Shown here in pieces: positions 1-8,411 of a DNA stretch of 64,000 bases. The notes beneath the pieces were generated by a model that saw only the letters and a program-made list of their open reading frames with translations, was not told the DNA's origin and did not search any database. Origin of the DNA: Maricaulis sp048270265 (GTDB lineage Bacteria > Pseudomonadota > Alphaproteobacteria > Caulobacterales > Maricaulaceae); the NCBI RefSeq assembly GCF_048270265.1, contig NZ_JBLWTD010000005.1:62001-126000 (forward strand). The letters run 5' to 3'. The position numbers were made by a program, and so were the translations under genes. Position 1 is the first letter of the stretch. Each line of letters begins with the position of its first letter.

Positions 1-1
1 T

Positions 2-832
2 CTCGCTGCGGGACTGACCCTGTCGGCCTGTGCGACCTGGACTGAACCGCTCGCTCTGGCGGTATGCGGGCCGGTCAAGCTGGAGCTCAAATACAAGGAT
101 GACGGTCATCTCGACACCGCCTATCTCGTCGCCCGCCATGCCGGCTGGAGCGCCGGGGACGCGGCCGAGCTGGCCTTCTTCACCCAGGCTCCCGATGATT
201 TCGCCGCCGCCTATTCAGCGCCGAGCGGCACGGCGGGCCTTCTCGCGCTGAGACTGAACCGGCTGCACCTTCTGTCTTCGGTTTTGCATTCCCTGCATGG
301 CGGCGACGCCGCCGCTGTCGCCTCACGCCAGCGGGGGCTGGCGCGGCTGGTTCGCGAACAGGTCGCGATCCATGATGATCCGGCACGACCGGATGAGCGC
401 TGGAAGCTGGGCTTTCTGGTCCACGCCCTGGGTGACAGCTATGCCCATGTCTGGGGCATCAACCAGAACCTGCCAGGATCGGTGGCCTACAATCCGGTGG
501 TCGGCCACATCCCGGATGGCCTCGTCCACGGCAATCCCGATGATATCGACGCCAATTTCGCCAATTACGCGCGCTATGCCCGCGCCCTGTTCGTCGCGCT
601 CGATCGCGGTCAGGGCGATGCGGGGGCGCTTGAGGCCTATCTCGCCGATGTCGAACGTGCCACCACAGGCGGCGGCACGCCCGAGCTGATCCGCACCACC
701 AGTACCGATGATTACCGCATCGCGCTCGGGGCGCAGCATCTCGACTGTCCCGGCTGGGCCGGCCAGCTGGACTATGACACCACCGTCCGCCCCTTCCTCG
801 AGCAGGTTTCGGCCCGGCTCGAACAGGGCTGA
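2..832 (+). CDS. Uncharacterised lipoprotein, 5' end cut by window edge
   Basis: The reading frame is open from the first bases of the window, so the N-terminus is missing; about 276 residues are visible. The visible start reads as the end of a lipoprotein signal peptide (lipobox LSAC), so the mature protein is probably anchored in a membrane. A central segment, FLVHALGDSYAHVWG, gives a His-x4-Asp-x3-His arrangement like those of metal-binding phospholipase C-fold proteins and DUF6765-like families. That link is an inference from one motif. There is no close neighbour on this strand; the next gene runs convergently 12 bp away. Confidence 0.7.
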   Translation, partial: LAAGLTLSACATWTEPLALAVCGPVKLELKYKDDGHLDTAYLVARHAGWSAGDAAELAFFTQAPDDFAAAYSAPSGTAGLLALRLNRLHLLSSVLHSLHGGDAAAVASRQRGLARLVREQVAIHDDPARPDERWKLGFLVHALGDSYAHVWGINQNLPGSVAYNPVVGHIPDGLVHGNPDDIDANFANYARYARALFVALDRGQGDAGALEAYLADVERATTGGGTPELIRTTSTDDYRIALGAQHLDCPGWAGQLDYDTTVRPFLEQVSARLEQG

Positions 833-844
833 GCCATCGGCTCG

Positions 845-1306
845 CTAGAACCCCTCATTCTCCGGTGGCAGGTCCGCTGCGCGGATCTGGCGGACCCCGG
901 CCTTGACGCCGCAGACCCGGCGAGCCGTCTCGATGACCTGGCCGTGGGTAGCCAGTTGCGGGTTCGGGATCCAGGGCGTGCCCTCAAGCCTCGCCGGCGG
1001 CGTGCGGACATAGACCGACCAGTCGTCAAACATCCGCTCGCCCACCTCCGAATAGCCGGTCAGGACGAGATCATCATGATGCGGATTGCTCTCGATCCGC
1101 TTCAAGGTTGGATAGAGCAGGCTGCGCGGTCCCTCGAGCACCTGCACGAAATGCGGGCCGTCCACCAGCAATACGCCGGTCAGTCCGTGCCGGGGGTTAT
1201 TGCGCAGGCCCGCCTGGAGAATACGCAATAATTCGCGATCCTCTTCCTGCGCATCGGCAACAATCCCGGTCCGCCGGCTGTAGAAGGCAAATCTGCAGAG
1301 CAGCAT
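845..1306 (-). CDS. BLUF-domain blue-light sensor protein
   Basis: A 153-residue protein that is almost entirely a BLUF (FAD-binding blue-light) domain. The key residues are visible: the photoactive Tyr in FAFYSRR (residue 9), the Asn pair in LRNNPRHGLTG (36-37), the Gln in FVQVLEG (55) and the semi-conserved Trp in FDDWSV (96). There is no obvious output domain beyond about 40 extra C-terminal residues, so it is a short BLUF protein expected to signal by protein-protein contact. It starts only 9 bp after the stop of the globin-coupled chemoreceptor gene on the same strand, so the two are very probably co-transcribed. Confidence 0.93.
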   Translation of the reverse strand: MLLCRFAFYSRRTGIVADAQEEDRELLRILQAGLRNNPRHGLTGVLLVDGPHFVQVLEGPRSLLYPTLKRIESNPHHDDLVLTGYSEVGERMFDDWSVYVRTPPARLEGTPWIPNPQLATHGQVIETARRVCGVKAGVRQIRAADLPPENEGF

Positions 1307-1315
1307 CGCATCCCC

Positions 1316-2671
1316 CTACCCGGCCCGTGCTTCGGCCATGAATTGCTCGACGCGCGCATTGAGCTGGCTCATCTCCTCGCGCACCGAGGCCGAGGAATCG
1401 GTGACCTGCCGCGCCGCCTCGCCGGCCTGGCGGACGCTGGCCTCAAGCGCGGTTGCCGCGCGCGAACTGTCCTGGTTGCCCGCCGCGGCTTCGGTCGTAT
1501 TGCGCACGATCTCACGGGTCACCACCGATTGCTCCTCAACGGCGGCCGTGATCGTAACAGCAGCGGCATTGACCGAATTGATGGTGTCGCGAATGGCGTT
1601 GATGACGGAACTGGCGCGTGAGGTCGCCGCCTGTACATCAGAGATCTGGCGGGCGATCTCGTCGGTCGCCTTGGCGGTCTGGCCCGCCAGCGCTTTCACT
1701 TCACTCGCGACCACGGCGAATCCCTTGCCGGCCTCGCCGGCCCGTGCCGACTCAATGGTGGCATTGAGGGCCAGAAGATTCGTCTGTTCGGCGATCTCCT
1801 GGATCAGATTGACCACGCTGCCGATCTCGGCCGCGGCCTGATTGAGGTGATTCATCGTGTCGCTGGCCTCGGTCACCTGCTCGACGGCCTCGATCGTGAT
1901 GGCCGAGGTGCGTGAGACCTGGTCGGCGATCTCGCGAGACGATGTCTCCATCTCGCCCGCCGCCACCGAGACCGATTTGACATTGGCCGCAGCCTCCTCC
2001 GCACCGGCTGCCGCTGTCGAGGCCTGACCGAGCGTGCTTTCAACCACCTGCGAGACCAGCGCCGCAGCGTCATCAAGCGCGCGGGAGGTATCCGTCAGGC
2101 GGCCGATCACGCCGGACACGCCCTGTTCGAACGTGTCGGCCACTTCCAGGCGGCTCTTGCGGGCCTTGGCCTCGGCTTCCTCCAGATAGATCGAGATCGC
2201 CAGTTCCATGTCGAGAAAAATCGCGCGCACCAGGGCGTCGATACGGGCCTCCAGCTGGCTTGTATCCGGCTTGCCGAACCCGGCTATGCCGGAGCGGACG
2301 CCAAGCCGCGCCGCCGAGACGAGCAGTTCCGACGCCACGGTGGCATAGCCGGCGATGTAGTAGCGCGGCTCCAGCCCGATATCGCTGTGCACCCGTCCGA
2401 TACGACGGACGGTGTCGAAATAGGTCTCGTTGTACTCGCCGCTAAGAATATTGTTCCAGTGATCGACCTGCTTCGTCTTCGCATGCTCGCGATGCTGGTC
2501 ATCGCGGAACAGGTGAGCGACTTCCGGCGCCCGCGAAACGGTGGCGTAAAACCGGCTGAGGCCGCGATCGATACTGTCCGCCAGCGGCTCACGCAGCTCG
2601 CGCAAGCGCTCGCGGACCCCCGCATCAATGCCCATGAAATCGAGCCTCGGCTCCCCGGTAGTGTCTGACAT
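1316..2671 (-). CDS. Globin-coupled methyl-accepting chemotaxis protein (HemAT-like)
   Basis: A 451-residue soluble chemoreceptor. Residues about 10-165 look like a globin-sensor domain: the segment RIGRVHSDIGLEPRYYIAGY holds the expected haem-proximal His (residue 95). Residues about 200-451 are an MCP signalling coiled coil with the hairpin-tip sequence EIAEQTNLLALNATIESARA, followed by GEAGKGFAVVASEVK. No transmembrane segment or periplasmic domain is visible, as in HemAT-type oxygen sensors. It should pass O2 (or other haem ligand) state to CheA/CheW, none of which are in this window. The BLUF gene follows directly downstream. Confidence 0.93.
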   Translation of the reverse strand: MSDTTGEPRLDFMGIDAGVRERLRELREPLADSIDRGLSRFYATVSRAPEVAHLFRDDQHREHAKTKQVDHWNNILSGEYNETYFDTVRRIGRVHSDIGLEPRYYIAGYATVASELLVSAARLGVRSGIAGFGKPDTSQLEARIDALVRAIFLDMELAISIYLEEAEAKARKSRLEVADTFEQGVSGVIGRLTDTSRALDDAAALVSQVVESTLGQASTAAAGAEEAAANVKSVSVAAGEMETSSREIADQVSRTSAITIEAVEQVTEASDTMNHLNQAAAEIGSVVNLIQEIAEQTNLLALNATIESARAGEAGKGFAVVASEVKALAGQTAKATDEIARQISDVQAATSRASSVINAIRDTINSVNAAAVTITAAVEEQSVVTREIVRNTTEAAAGNQDSSRAATALEASVRQAGEAARQVTDSSASVREEMSQLNARVEQFMAEARAG

Positions 2672-2752
2672 AAATCCCTCCGTCAGCTGTCACGGCTGCG
2701 GGTTTATTTCCCGCAATCCGAGCAATTGACCGGAGTGTGCGCGACCGGATGG

Positions 2753-2766
2753 TTAACAAGCGTTAA
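2753..2766. promoter_or_regulatory. Possible CtrA-like half-site pair upstream of the chemoreceptor
   Basis: Two TTAA boxes (2753-2756 and 2763-2766) lie about 85 bp upstream of the chemoreceptor start. CtrA sites in Caulobacter relatives are TTAA-N7-TTAA; here the spacer is 6, so this is a weak match. It is listed only because chemotaxis genes are common CtrA targets. Confidence 0.2.
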
Positions 2767-2801
2767 CGACGAAAACATCCGCGAGATAAAGATATTTCGA
2801 C

Positions 2802-3464
2802 TTACTTATCTGTATCTTGGCAACATCCGCATGACACCCCGCCGAGGCCGGCCCCGAGTTGCGCCTGGCCTTTCAGGGTGATGCGCCCGCCCCATTGCAC
2901 TTCCGTGCGGGCGAATTCGGGTTCGGAGATAGCGACCGTCACCGTGTGCCACATATACCGGTTGGGGCCGGTCCCGATCGGTGTGTGGATCGAGCGCATC
3001 GCACGCGGCTTCGCCGGGGGCTGACAATGCCAGACATGACCGGCGGCACCGGCCACGGCACCGTCCTGCTTGAGCGCAGACAGCGTCCGGATGCCTTCCA
3101 TGAAGGAGGTCAGCCCGGCATGCGCGACCGGTTCGTTCTCCGCGCAGGGATGAAAAGGCGAAAGGCGAGACCGGTTACCTTCACTTGAAGCAAGCAGCGT
3201 AAAAGGCTCGCCGCCCTCGATCAGACACAACATATGCGGTGACAGGCGCACGGTAAGCATGACCTGGTCAAGCAGTGAAATCTGCTCGGGTGCGCCCAGC
3301 AATCTTTCTATCCGTCGGAGAATATCTCCTCTGGGTCGAATCTGCTCAGCTTCAAGTCGTGACAAGTATCCCTGACTTATATGCAGAATTTCGGCCAGTG
3401 TTTGTTGCTTCATACCAGCCTGTAGTCGAAGTTTTCTTAGCTTTGCGCCCCAACCTTCCCTCAT
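2802..3464 (-). CDS. XRE-family HTH transcriptional regulator
   Basis: A 220-residue protein whose N-terminal 60 residues form a Cro/cI-type helix-turn-helix (KLRKLRLQAGMKQQTLAEIL, then HISQGYLSRLEAEQ). The remaining 150 residues match no domain I recognise. They resemble a small ligand-binding or PAS-like fold and end in a cysteine cluster, CGCC, eight residues before the stop, which could bind metal or sense redox. The gene is a single unit followed by the chemoreceptor operon on the same strand; the 130-bp gap suggests separate transcription. Its target is unknown. Confidence 0.8.
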   Translation of the reverse strand: MREGWGAKLRKLRLQAGMKQQTLAEILHISQGYLSRLEAEQIRPRGDILRRIERLLGAPEQISLLDQVMLTVRLSPHMLCLIEGGEPFTLLASSEGNRSRLSPFHPCAENEPVAHAGLTSFMEGIRTLSALKQDGAVAGAAGHVWHCQPPAKPRAMRSIHTPIGTGPNRYMWHTVTVAISEPEFARTEVQWGGRITLKGQAQLGAGLGGVSCGCCQDTDK

Positions 3465-3747
3465 ATGTCATCACCTTCACTCTCGCCCTCTCCCCAGGCA
3501 GCCGGAATGTAGGTCAAAGATATTTTGCGCCCTAAGCCTTTGCGCAGAATTATGAAATAAAGAAATTTCAATATCAGACTGATTTGCTTGGTTAATGTGG
3601 ATTCCGGATGGGGTTTCGAGCCGTCCTTCCGGGGCTCCGGACGCCCGGCACGGGCCGTAACCGACCGCCTGTCACCCGGCGCAAACCGGCCCGGTTTCCG
3701 GCATCAGAACCGGAGCAAGAAACTACGCCAGGCCCATAGGCGCGCGC
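3465..3747. other. Intergenic region, 283 bp
   Basis: No convincing gene. The stretch at about 3536-3600 is clearly more AT-rich than its surroundings and probably carries the promoter of the XRE regulator. The rest is GC-rich and follows the end of the cbpM-like gene. Confidence 0.5.
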
Positions 3748-4095
3748 CTAGCCAGCCGGATCGCCGCGCGCCGAGCGCCAGGCGGAGAGCACACTTTCGC
3801 GCACCTCGACCGATTGCACATCGACCGCCCGGCCGAGGGCCTGCAAATCAGCGCGCGCCGCGTGCAATTGATCCACCAGCGACATCACCAATGCCAGCGC
3901 CTCATCGGCGAGCTCGTGGGTTTCTTCCAGTTCGCAAACCAGCTCCAGCCGCGCCCGGTCTGTGGCCGAAAAACGTGGCCCGTCACCGGATTCCAGCGGC
4001 ATGACGATACCGATCTCGATATAGGTCTCGAGCCGGTCAGGCGTGAGCATGGTGATCGCAGCGATGGTTTCCTCGGCGGTCAGCGGCCCGGTCAT
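3748..4095 (-). CDS. cbpM: CbpM-like modulator of the CbpA co-chaperone
   Basis: A 115-residue, mostly helical protein with a MerR_2-like N-terminal part (AAITMLTPDRLETYIEIGIV) and a C-terminal coiled region of the kind seen in CbpM. CbpM binds the J-domain of CbpA and blocks its action on DnaK. Support for the call comes from the neighbour: its ATG overlaps the stop of the DnaJ-like gene by 4 nt, the usual cbpA-cbpM order. Sequence identity to E. coli CbpM looks low, so the assignment rests on size, fold pattern and position. Confidence 0.75.
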   Translation of the reverse strand: MTGPLTAEETIAAITMLTPDRLETYIEIGIVMPLESGDGPRFSATDRARLELVCELEETHELADEALALVMSLVDQLHAARADLQALGRAVDVQSVEVRESVLSAWRSARGDPAG

Positions 4096-5024
4096 GACAT
4101 CATCTCCTTGCGCGGATCATAGCTATGGGTTTCGCGCCAGCTTTCCATGAAACTCTTCAAGGCGTCATCAATCTCGGGCGGGGTGATGATACGCAGTTCG
4201 ACTCGCTGGTCGCCGCGCGGTTTCTTGCCCGTGGGCTGAACCCCGCGGCCGCGCAGGCGCAGGATCTGGCCACTGCTGGCCCCGGCCGGAATGCTCAGGC
4301 TGACCGGACCGTCGATGGTCGGCGTCTGCACCTTGCCGCCGAGCACGGCCTCATCCATCGAGATCGGCAGCGTCAGCACGATATCATTGCCTTCGCGGCG
4401 GAACACCTTGTGTGGCCGCACACTCAACGTCACCAGGGCATCGCCATTGGGGCCCTCGCCCATGCCCTCGCCGCCCTTCCCGCGCAGGCGGATGGTCTGG
4501 CCGTCGGCGGTGCCGGTAGGGATTTTCACATCCAGGCTCTGGCCATCCGGCAGGGTGATGCGCTTTTGGGCGCCCTTGGCGGCCTCGAGAAAGTCGAGCT
4601 CGAGCTGGTAGCGCCGGTCCGGACCGGGCGCATTGAAGGCCCAGTCGCCACGATCATGGGCCTGTCCGCGGCCACGCTGGCGCAGGATTTCCTCGAAAAT
4701 GCCGGAAGCGTCAAAATCATCAAACCCGCCGGCGCCCTCATGCCGGGGGCCACCGGCACCGGAATAGTCGCGATAGAATTTGCGTTCCGGGGCCCGCTCG
4801 GCGCCGCTGGCATCGATCTCGCCCTTGTCATAGCGGGCGCGCTGGGCCGGATCCTTCAGCAGGTCATGGGCCTCGGTCGCCTCGATAAAGCGGGACTGGG
4901 CGTCGGGGTCATCCGGATTGAGATCGGGATGGCTGGTCCGGACGATCTTGCGATAGGCTTTCTTGATCTCGTCGGCCGTGGCGGTCTTGCTGACGCCCAG
5001 CACTTCATAGGGATCACGGGACAT
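4092..5024 (-). CDS. cbpA: CbpA-type DnaJ-class co-chaperone
   Basis: About 310 residues. The N-terminal J-domain (SRDPYEVLGVSKTATADEIK) carries the HPD tripeptide needed to stimulate DnaK ATPase. There is a short Gly/Phe-rich linker, no zinc-finger CXXCXGXG repeats, and a DnaJ C-terminal substrate-binding domain (LEAAKGAQKRITLPDGQSL; TIRLRGKGGEGMG). This is the CbpA, not the DnaJ, architecture. ATG 5024 is preferred to GTG 5030 because a GAGG box sits 5 nt upstream of it. It forms a two-gene operon with the cbpM-like gene. Confidence 0.92.
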   Translation of the reverse strand: MSRDPYEVLGVSKTATADEIKKAYRKIVRTSHPDLNPDDPDAQSRFIEATEAHDLLKDPAQRARYDKGEIDASGAERAPERKFYRDYSGAGGPRHEGAGGFDDFDASGIFEEILRQRGRGQAHDRGDWAFNAPGPDRRYQLELDFLEAAKGAQKRITLPDGQSLDVKIPTGTADGQTIRLRGKGGEGMGEGPNGDALVTLSVRPHKVFRREGNDIVLTLPISMDEAVLGGKVQTPTIDGPVSLSIPAGASSGQILRLRGRGVQPTGKKPRGDQRVELRIITPPEIDDALKSFMESWRETHSYDPRKEMMS

Positions 5025-5200
5025 GCGCACCTCAAAGCAGGAATAATGGCGCCATTGTCACCCTTTGCGACCGTCGCACAAGCGGGGGGCGACCAATTGC
5101 CTCGCTTGCGCCGGAGGCGGTTTGATCCCAGATCGGGGGCGCAAGACCTGTCGCCAGCCACTCCCGGCTGCGCCCTCTCCGGCTGAAAAGGATCGCCCCC

Positions 5201-5587
5201 ATGAGCTACACGATCAACCGCGTCTTTGCCGGCGCTGATTTCGCAGACATCGATGCGCGGACCCGTGCGGCCCTGGCGCAAAAGGGTTTCGGCGTGCTGA
5301 CAGAGATTGATGTCCAGGCCGTGATGAAAAAGAAGATCAATGCCGACCTGCCCGCCTACCGCATTCTCGGCGCCTGCAATCCGCAGATGGCGCACGAGGC
5401 CATCCTCCTGGAGCCGCGCGTCGGGGCGATGCTGCCCTGCAATGTCATCATCCGCCAGACCGGAGACGGCGTCGAAGTCAGCGCGATTGATCCGGCCGCC
5501 TCGATGATGGCGATCGACAATGGAGGGCTCAAGGCCGTGGCCGGTCAGGTACGGGACATGCTCGCCGAGGCCGTGGCCGCGATCTGA
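5201..5587 (+). CDS. DUF302 domain protein
   Basis: A 128-residue cytoplasmic protein matching the DUF302 pattern throughout (TRAALAQKGFGVLTEIDV; YRILGACNPQMAHEAILLEP; IGAMLPCNVIIRQ-like segment). The family is widespread and of unknown role, sometimes near respiratory or heavy-metal genes. An AGGA box lies 9 nt before the ATG. It is divergent from cbpA and convergent with the LapA-domain gene 5 bp downstream. Confidence 0.88.
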   Translation: MSYTINRVFAGADFADIDARTRAALAQKGFGVLTEIDVQAVMKKKINADLPAYRILGACNPQMAHEAILLEPRVGAMLPCNVIIRQTGDGVEVSAIDPAASMMAIDNGGLKAVAGQVRDMLAEAVAAI

Positions 5588-5592
5588 TTGGC

Positions 5593-5799
5593 TCAGCGCC
5601 GGCTGCCGGGGTGCCAGAAAGCCTTCAGAAGCCAGCCGACCGCGCCGCCGAGCAGGAAACTGAAACCGATCACCACGATCCGGCTGGTATGGAAGCTCCA
5701 GAACAGCACGGTCAGTTCCACGTCCGACATGTTCTGCAAGGCAAACAGCACCAGCAGTGCGATCAACGCACCTGCCAGCCAGAGTTTGTAGTGCCGCAT
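5593..5799 (-). CDS. LapA-domain (DUF1049) small inner-membrane protein
   Basis: A 68-residue protein with two hydrophobic helices (LWLAGALIALLVLFALQNM and VVIGFSFLLGGAVGWLL) separated by the short VELTVLFWSF segment typical of LapA/YciS proteins. In E. coli this family acts with LapB in control of lipopolysaccharide assembly; no lapB is visible here. I chose ATG 5799 over an upstream in-frame ATG at 5874 because GAGGA lies just before 5799 and the extra 25 residues are not hydrophobic. Confidence 0.83.
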   Translation of the reverse strand: MRHYKLWLAGALIALLVLFALQNMSDVELTVLFWSFHTSRIVVIGFSFLLGGAVGWLLKAFWHPGSRR

Positions 5800-5973
5800 G
5801 CTGCTATCCTCGCCAGATGATGAGCTGTCATTGTGCGGGGCAACGGCCCCGATCACAAGGCCTGACAGGGCCATGCGACCAATCGCCCCGAACGGGCAAG
5901 ACTTTTTCCAGTCCGGACCTTATTCCGCCCCGCCGCACGCCCTATCTAGCCGGCAACAGGAATGGAGGCTCAC

Positions 5974-6114
5974 ATGCGTTGGGCAGGTCTGGCACTCGCT
6001 GCCATCATATTGGCCAGTACGGTCTGGTTTGCTTTCGCGGCGCCGATGCACGGGGGCGATCAGCTTATGCTGGCGTCCCGGTCGCTGGCGGGCGAGACTG
6101 CAACATGGCTTTGA
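5974..6114 (+). CDS. Small putative exported or membrane peptide (46 aa)
   Basis: A 46-residue reading frame. The N-terminus, MRWAGLALAAIILASTVWFA, is a good signal sequence or single membrane helix, followed by about 25 polar residues. A strong GGAG ribosome-binding site stands 6 nt before the ATG. It lies 51 bp before a GNAT gene on the same strand, so the two may be co-transcribed. I recognise no family. It could be a chance frame, but the ribosome-binding site and hydrophobic start make it worth keeping. Confidence 0.5.
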   Translation: MRWAGLALAAIILASTVWFAFAAPMHGGDQLMLASRSLAGETATWL

Positions 6115-6165
6115 TCACGCCCATACGGGCGGCGGGTTCACACGAACTCCAGCAGGGATAATGCG

Positions 6166-6474
6166 ATGACACAGATACCGGAAATCAGCTTCACCCTCGA
6201 AACCGACGCGGAAGGTGGCCGCTATCTCGCCCATATCGCCGGCAAACCGGAACCGGGCGAGCTGACCTTCAAGCGCCAGGGTGAAAACCGCATCCTGGTC
6301 GATCATGTCCGCGTGCCACACAGCCTGCGCGGCAATGGCATCGCCACGGCGCTGGCGCGCCACCTGGTTGCCGAGGCCCGCGCCAAGGGTTTCACGGCCT
6401 ATCCGCAATGCCCGTTCATGGTCTCCCAGGCGCAGAAGAATCCGGACTGGGCCGATGTCATCGAGCCTGTCTGA
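6166..6474 (+). CDS. GNAT-like N-acetyltransferase, YjdJ/COG2388 type
   Basis: A compact 102-residue acetyltransferase-fold protein. The acetyl-CoA loop appears as HSLRGNGIATALARHLVAEA, and the ending AYPQCPFMVSQAQKNPDWAD matches the small GNAT group with a conserved Pro-x-Cys-Pro-Phe. Members are single-domain and their acceptor substrates are mostly unknown. It ends 15 bp before the convergent GFA-fold gene. Confidence 0.88.
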   Translation: MTQIPEISFTLETDAEGGRYLAHIAGKPEPGELTFKRQGENRILVDHVRVPHSLRGNGIATALARHLVAEARAKGFTAYPQCPFMVSQAQKNPDWADVIEPV

Positions 6475-6489
6475 CGGCAGCAAGCGGGC

Positions 6490-6849
6490 CTAATCAAGAA
6501 ATTCCCAGCGATCCGCGCCGTCGAAATGACGGATTCGCAGGCCGGCGATCGCGGCCGGCTCGGCCATGTTGGCATTGACCGCCATGCGCCCGCCGGCCTC
6601 TGGGTCGGCCGCTTCCCAATGGGTGGTGCAGCCGCAGGCCTTGCACGAGACAAAGGCCAGCGTCCGTTCGCCCTGGACATAGCGCACCACGCCATCGGCC
6701 GGATAATCCAGCACGACCTGCGCACAGTCGGCATGGGCCCACAGGGCGCTGGCGCGCCGGCAATAGGAGCAATTGCACCGCGTCAGCCAGTCCGGCTGGG
6801 CCTTCAGCGTCCAGCGCACAGCGCCGCAATGGCATTGCCCCTCGATCAT
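6490..6849 (-). CDS. GFA/CENP-V-fold zinc protein
   Basis: About 119 residues with the cysteine pattern of the GFA family: GQCHCGAVRW, RCNCSYCRR and SCKACGCTTH, which bind two zinc ions. The family is named after a glutathione-dependent formaldehyde-activating enzyme, but that activity is disputed for most members. ATG 6849 avoids overlap with the upstream gene (stop at 6861); an alternative start at 6879 would add 10 residues. It follows the nitrilase fusion on the same strand by 11 bp and is likely in its operon. Confidence 0.87.
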   Translation of the reverse strand: MIEGQCHCGAVRWTLKAQPDWLTRCNCSYCRRASALWAHADCAQVVLDYPADGVVRYVQGERTLAFVSCKACGCTTHWEAADPEAGGRMAVNANMAEPAAIAGLRIRHFDGADRWEFLD

Positions 6850-6860
6850 GGGTCCCGGCC

Positions 6861-8411
6861 TCAGGTCTTCGCCGTCCACTTGATCGAATAGAGATCGAAA
6901 CGCCGGTCACGCAGATTGCGCACCGTGCCTTCCTGACGGGCCCAGTCGAGATCGGCGAGGTTGAGATCGGCGATGGCGACGGTCTCGACATTCTCCGAGC
7001 ACTCCGCTGCGATACCGTCGCGGGCGAAGCGGAAGTCGCACGGGGTGAGGATGCAGGACTGGGCGTATTGGATGTCCATGTTTTCCACACCTGGCAGATT
7101 TCCCACATTGCCGGACATCACGACATAGCACTGGTTCTCGATCGCCCGCGCCTGGCTGCAATAGCGCACCCGCATATAGCCCTGGCGGTTATCGGTGCAG
7201 AAGGGCACGAAGAGGAGTTTGGCGCCGGCATCGACCAGCTGGCGCGCCAGTTCCGGGAATTCGCTGTCATAGCAGATCAGGATCCCGATCGGCCCGCAAT
7301 CGGTCTGGATGGTCGAGATCGCATTGCCGCCCTTGATGCCCCACCACTGCCGCTCGGACGGTGTCGGATGGATCTTCTCCTGCTGGTGCACCGAACCATC
7401 GCGCAGGAAGACATAGGCGACGTTCTGGATATCGCCCTTCTCGGTGCGCGTCGGGTGCGAGCCGCCGATGATGTTGATATTGTAGCTGATCGCCAGCTTG
7501 CGCATCGCCTCGACGAATTGCGGCGTATATTCCGTCAGCTTCTCGATCGATTGCGACGGCGTCAGCCGGGTTTCGGCAAAGCCCAGCAATTGCAGGGTGA
7601 AGAGCTCGGGGAAAACGACGAAATCGCAGCGGTAATCCGCTGTGACATCGACAAAATATTCCACATTGCTCATGAACTCCTCGAAGGAGTGCACCTTGCG
7701 TTGCTGGAACTGCACCGAGGCAACGCGCACATCTTCCTTGGCGCCGGGAGGCGCGCTGGCACTCTTGGTGTGCACGGCGGCATAGGGATTGCGCCAGACC
7801 ATGTGACTGGCAAAACCGCCGGACGCCTCATCAAAGGGCAGATAATCGGGCAGGACGCCGATCGGCTCGAAACCGAGTCGCATCTGGAAGCGGATCACCG
7901 GGTCGGAGATCTTCTGGGTCACCACCGCCGCGAGGTAATCGGCCGGGTTGGGATAGAGTTTCTTGCGCCGTTTCCAACCCGGTATCCGGCCGCCGAACAC
8001 AATCCCCTTCAGCTCGAAGCGTTCGCACAATTCACGGCGTGCATCATAGAGGCGCTGGCCGATGCGCAGGCGGCGCCGGTCCTGGTCGACGCATACTTCC
8101 ATGCCGTAGAGCCAGTCGCCCTTGGGATTGTGGCGCGAGGCATAGCCCGAGCCGGTAATGCCATTCCAGGTGTGGGGGCTGAGGGCCGCGGCCTCGTCGA
8201 TGATGAAGCTGGCCGCATAGCCGACGATATCGCCATCATATTCGACCACCACCTGCCCCTCGGGGAAGTTGGAAATCTGCCCCTGCACCATCGCGGTGCT
8301 ATAGCTGTCGAGCTGGGGATAGACCTTGTCCACCAAGGCGATAATCGCCGGAATGTCCGCGATGCGGGCATTCCGGATATTCAGCGATGAGCGGGATTTC
8401 TGACTGGCCAT
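6861..8411 (-). CDS. GNAT acetyltransferase-nitrilase fusion protein
   Basis: A 516-residue two-domain enzyme. Residues about 10-210 form a GNAT acetyltransferase domain (IRNARIADIPAIIALVDKVY; MEVCVDQDRRRLRIGQRLY). Residues about 228-516 form a carbon-nitrogen hydrolase of the nitrilase superfamily with the full catalytic set: Glu269 in FVVFPEL, Lys346 in QQEKIHP and Cys380 in ILICYDSEFPE. The family is conserved but its substrate is unknown; an amide hydrolysed or transferred after acylation is plausible. The GFA-fold gene follows directly. Confidence 0.93.
   Translation of the reverse strand: MASQKSRSSLNIRNARIADIPAIIALVDKVYPQLDSYSTAMVQGQISNFPEGQVVVEYDGDIVGYAASFIIDEAAALSPHTWNGITGSGYASRHNPKGDWLYGMEVCVDQDRRRLRIGQRLYDARRELCERFELKGIVFGGRIPGWKRRKKLYPNPADYLAAVVTQKISDPVIRFQMRLGFEPIGVLPDYLPFDEASGGFASHMVWRNPYAAVHTKSASAPPGAKEDVRVASVQFQQRKVHSFEEFMSNVEYFVDVTADYRCDFVVFPELFTLQLLGFAETRLTPSQSIEKLTEYTPQFVEAMRKLAISYNINIIGGSHPTRTEKGDIQNVAYVFLRDGSVHQQEKIHPTPSERQWWGIKGGNAISTIQTDCGPIGILICYDSEFPELARQLVDAGAKLLFVPFCTDNRQGYMRVRYCSQARAIENQCYVVMSGNVGNLPGVENMDIQYAQSCILTPCDFRFARDGIAAECSENVETVAIADLNLADLDWARQEGTVRNLRDRRFDLYSIKWTAKT

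Noticed and set aside
4125..5186. 353-codon frame opposite cbpA
   Set aside because: Shadow of the DnaJ-class gene, whose J-domain is unmistakable.
7068..8390. 440-codon frame opposite the GNAT-nitrilase fusion
   Set aside because: The other strand has the full catalytic set; this frame shows no domain.
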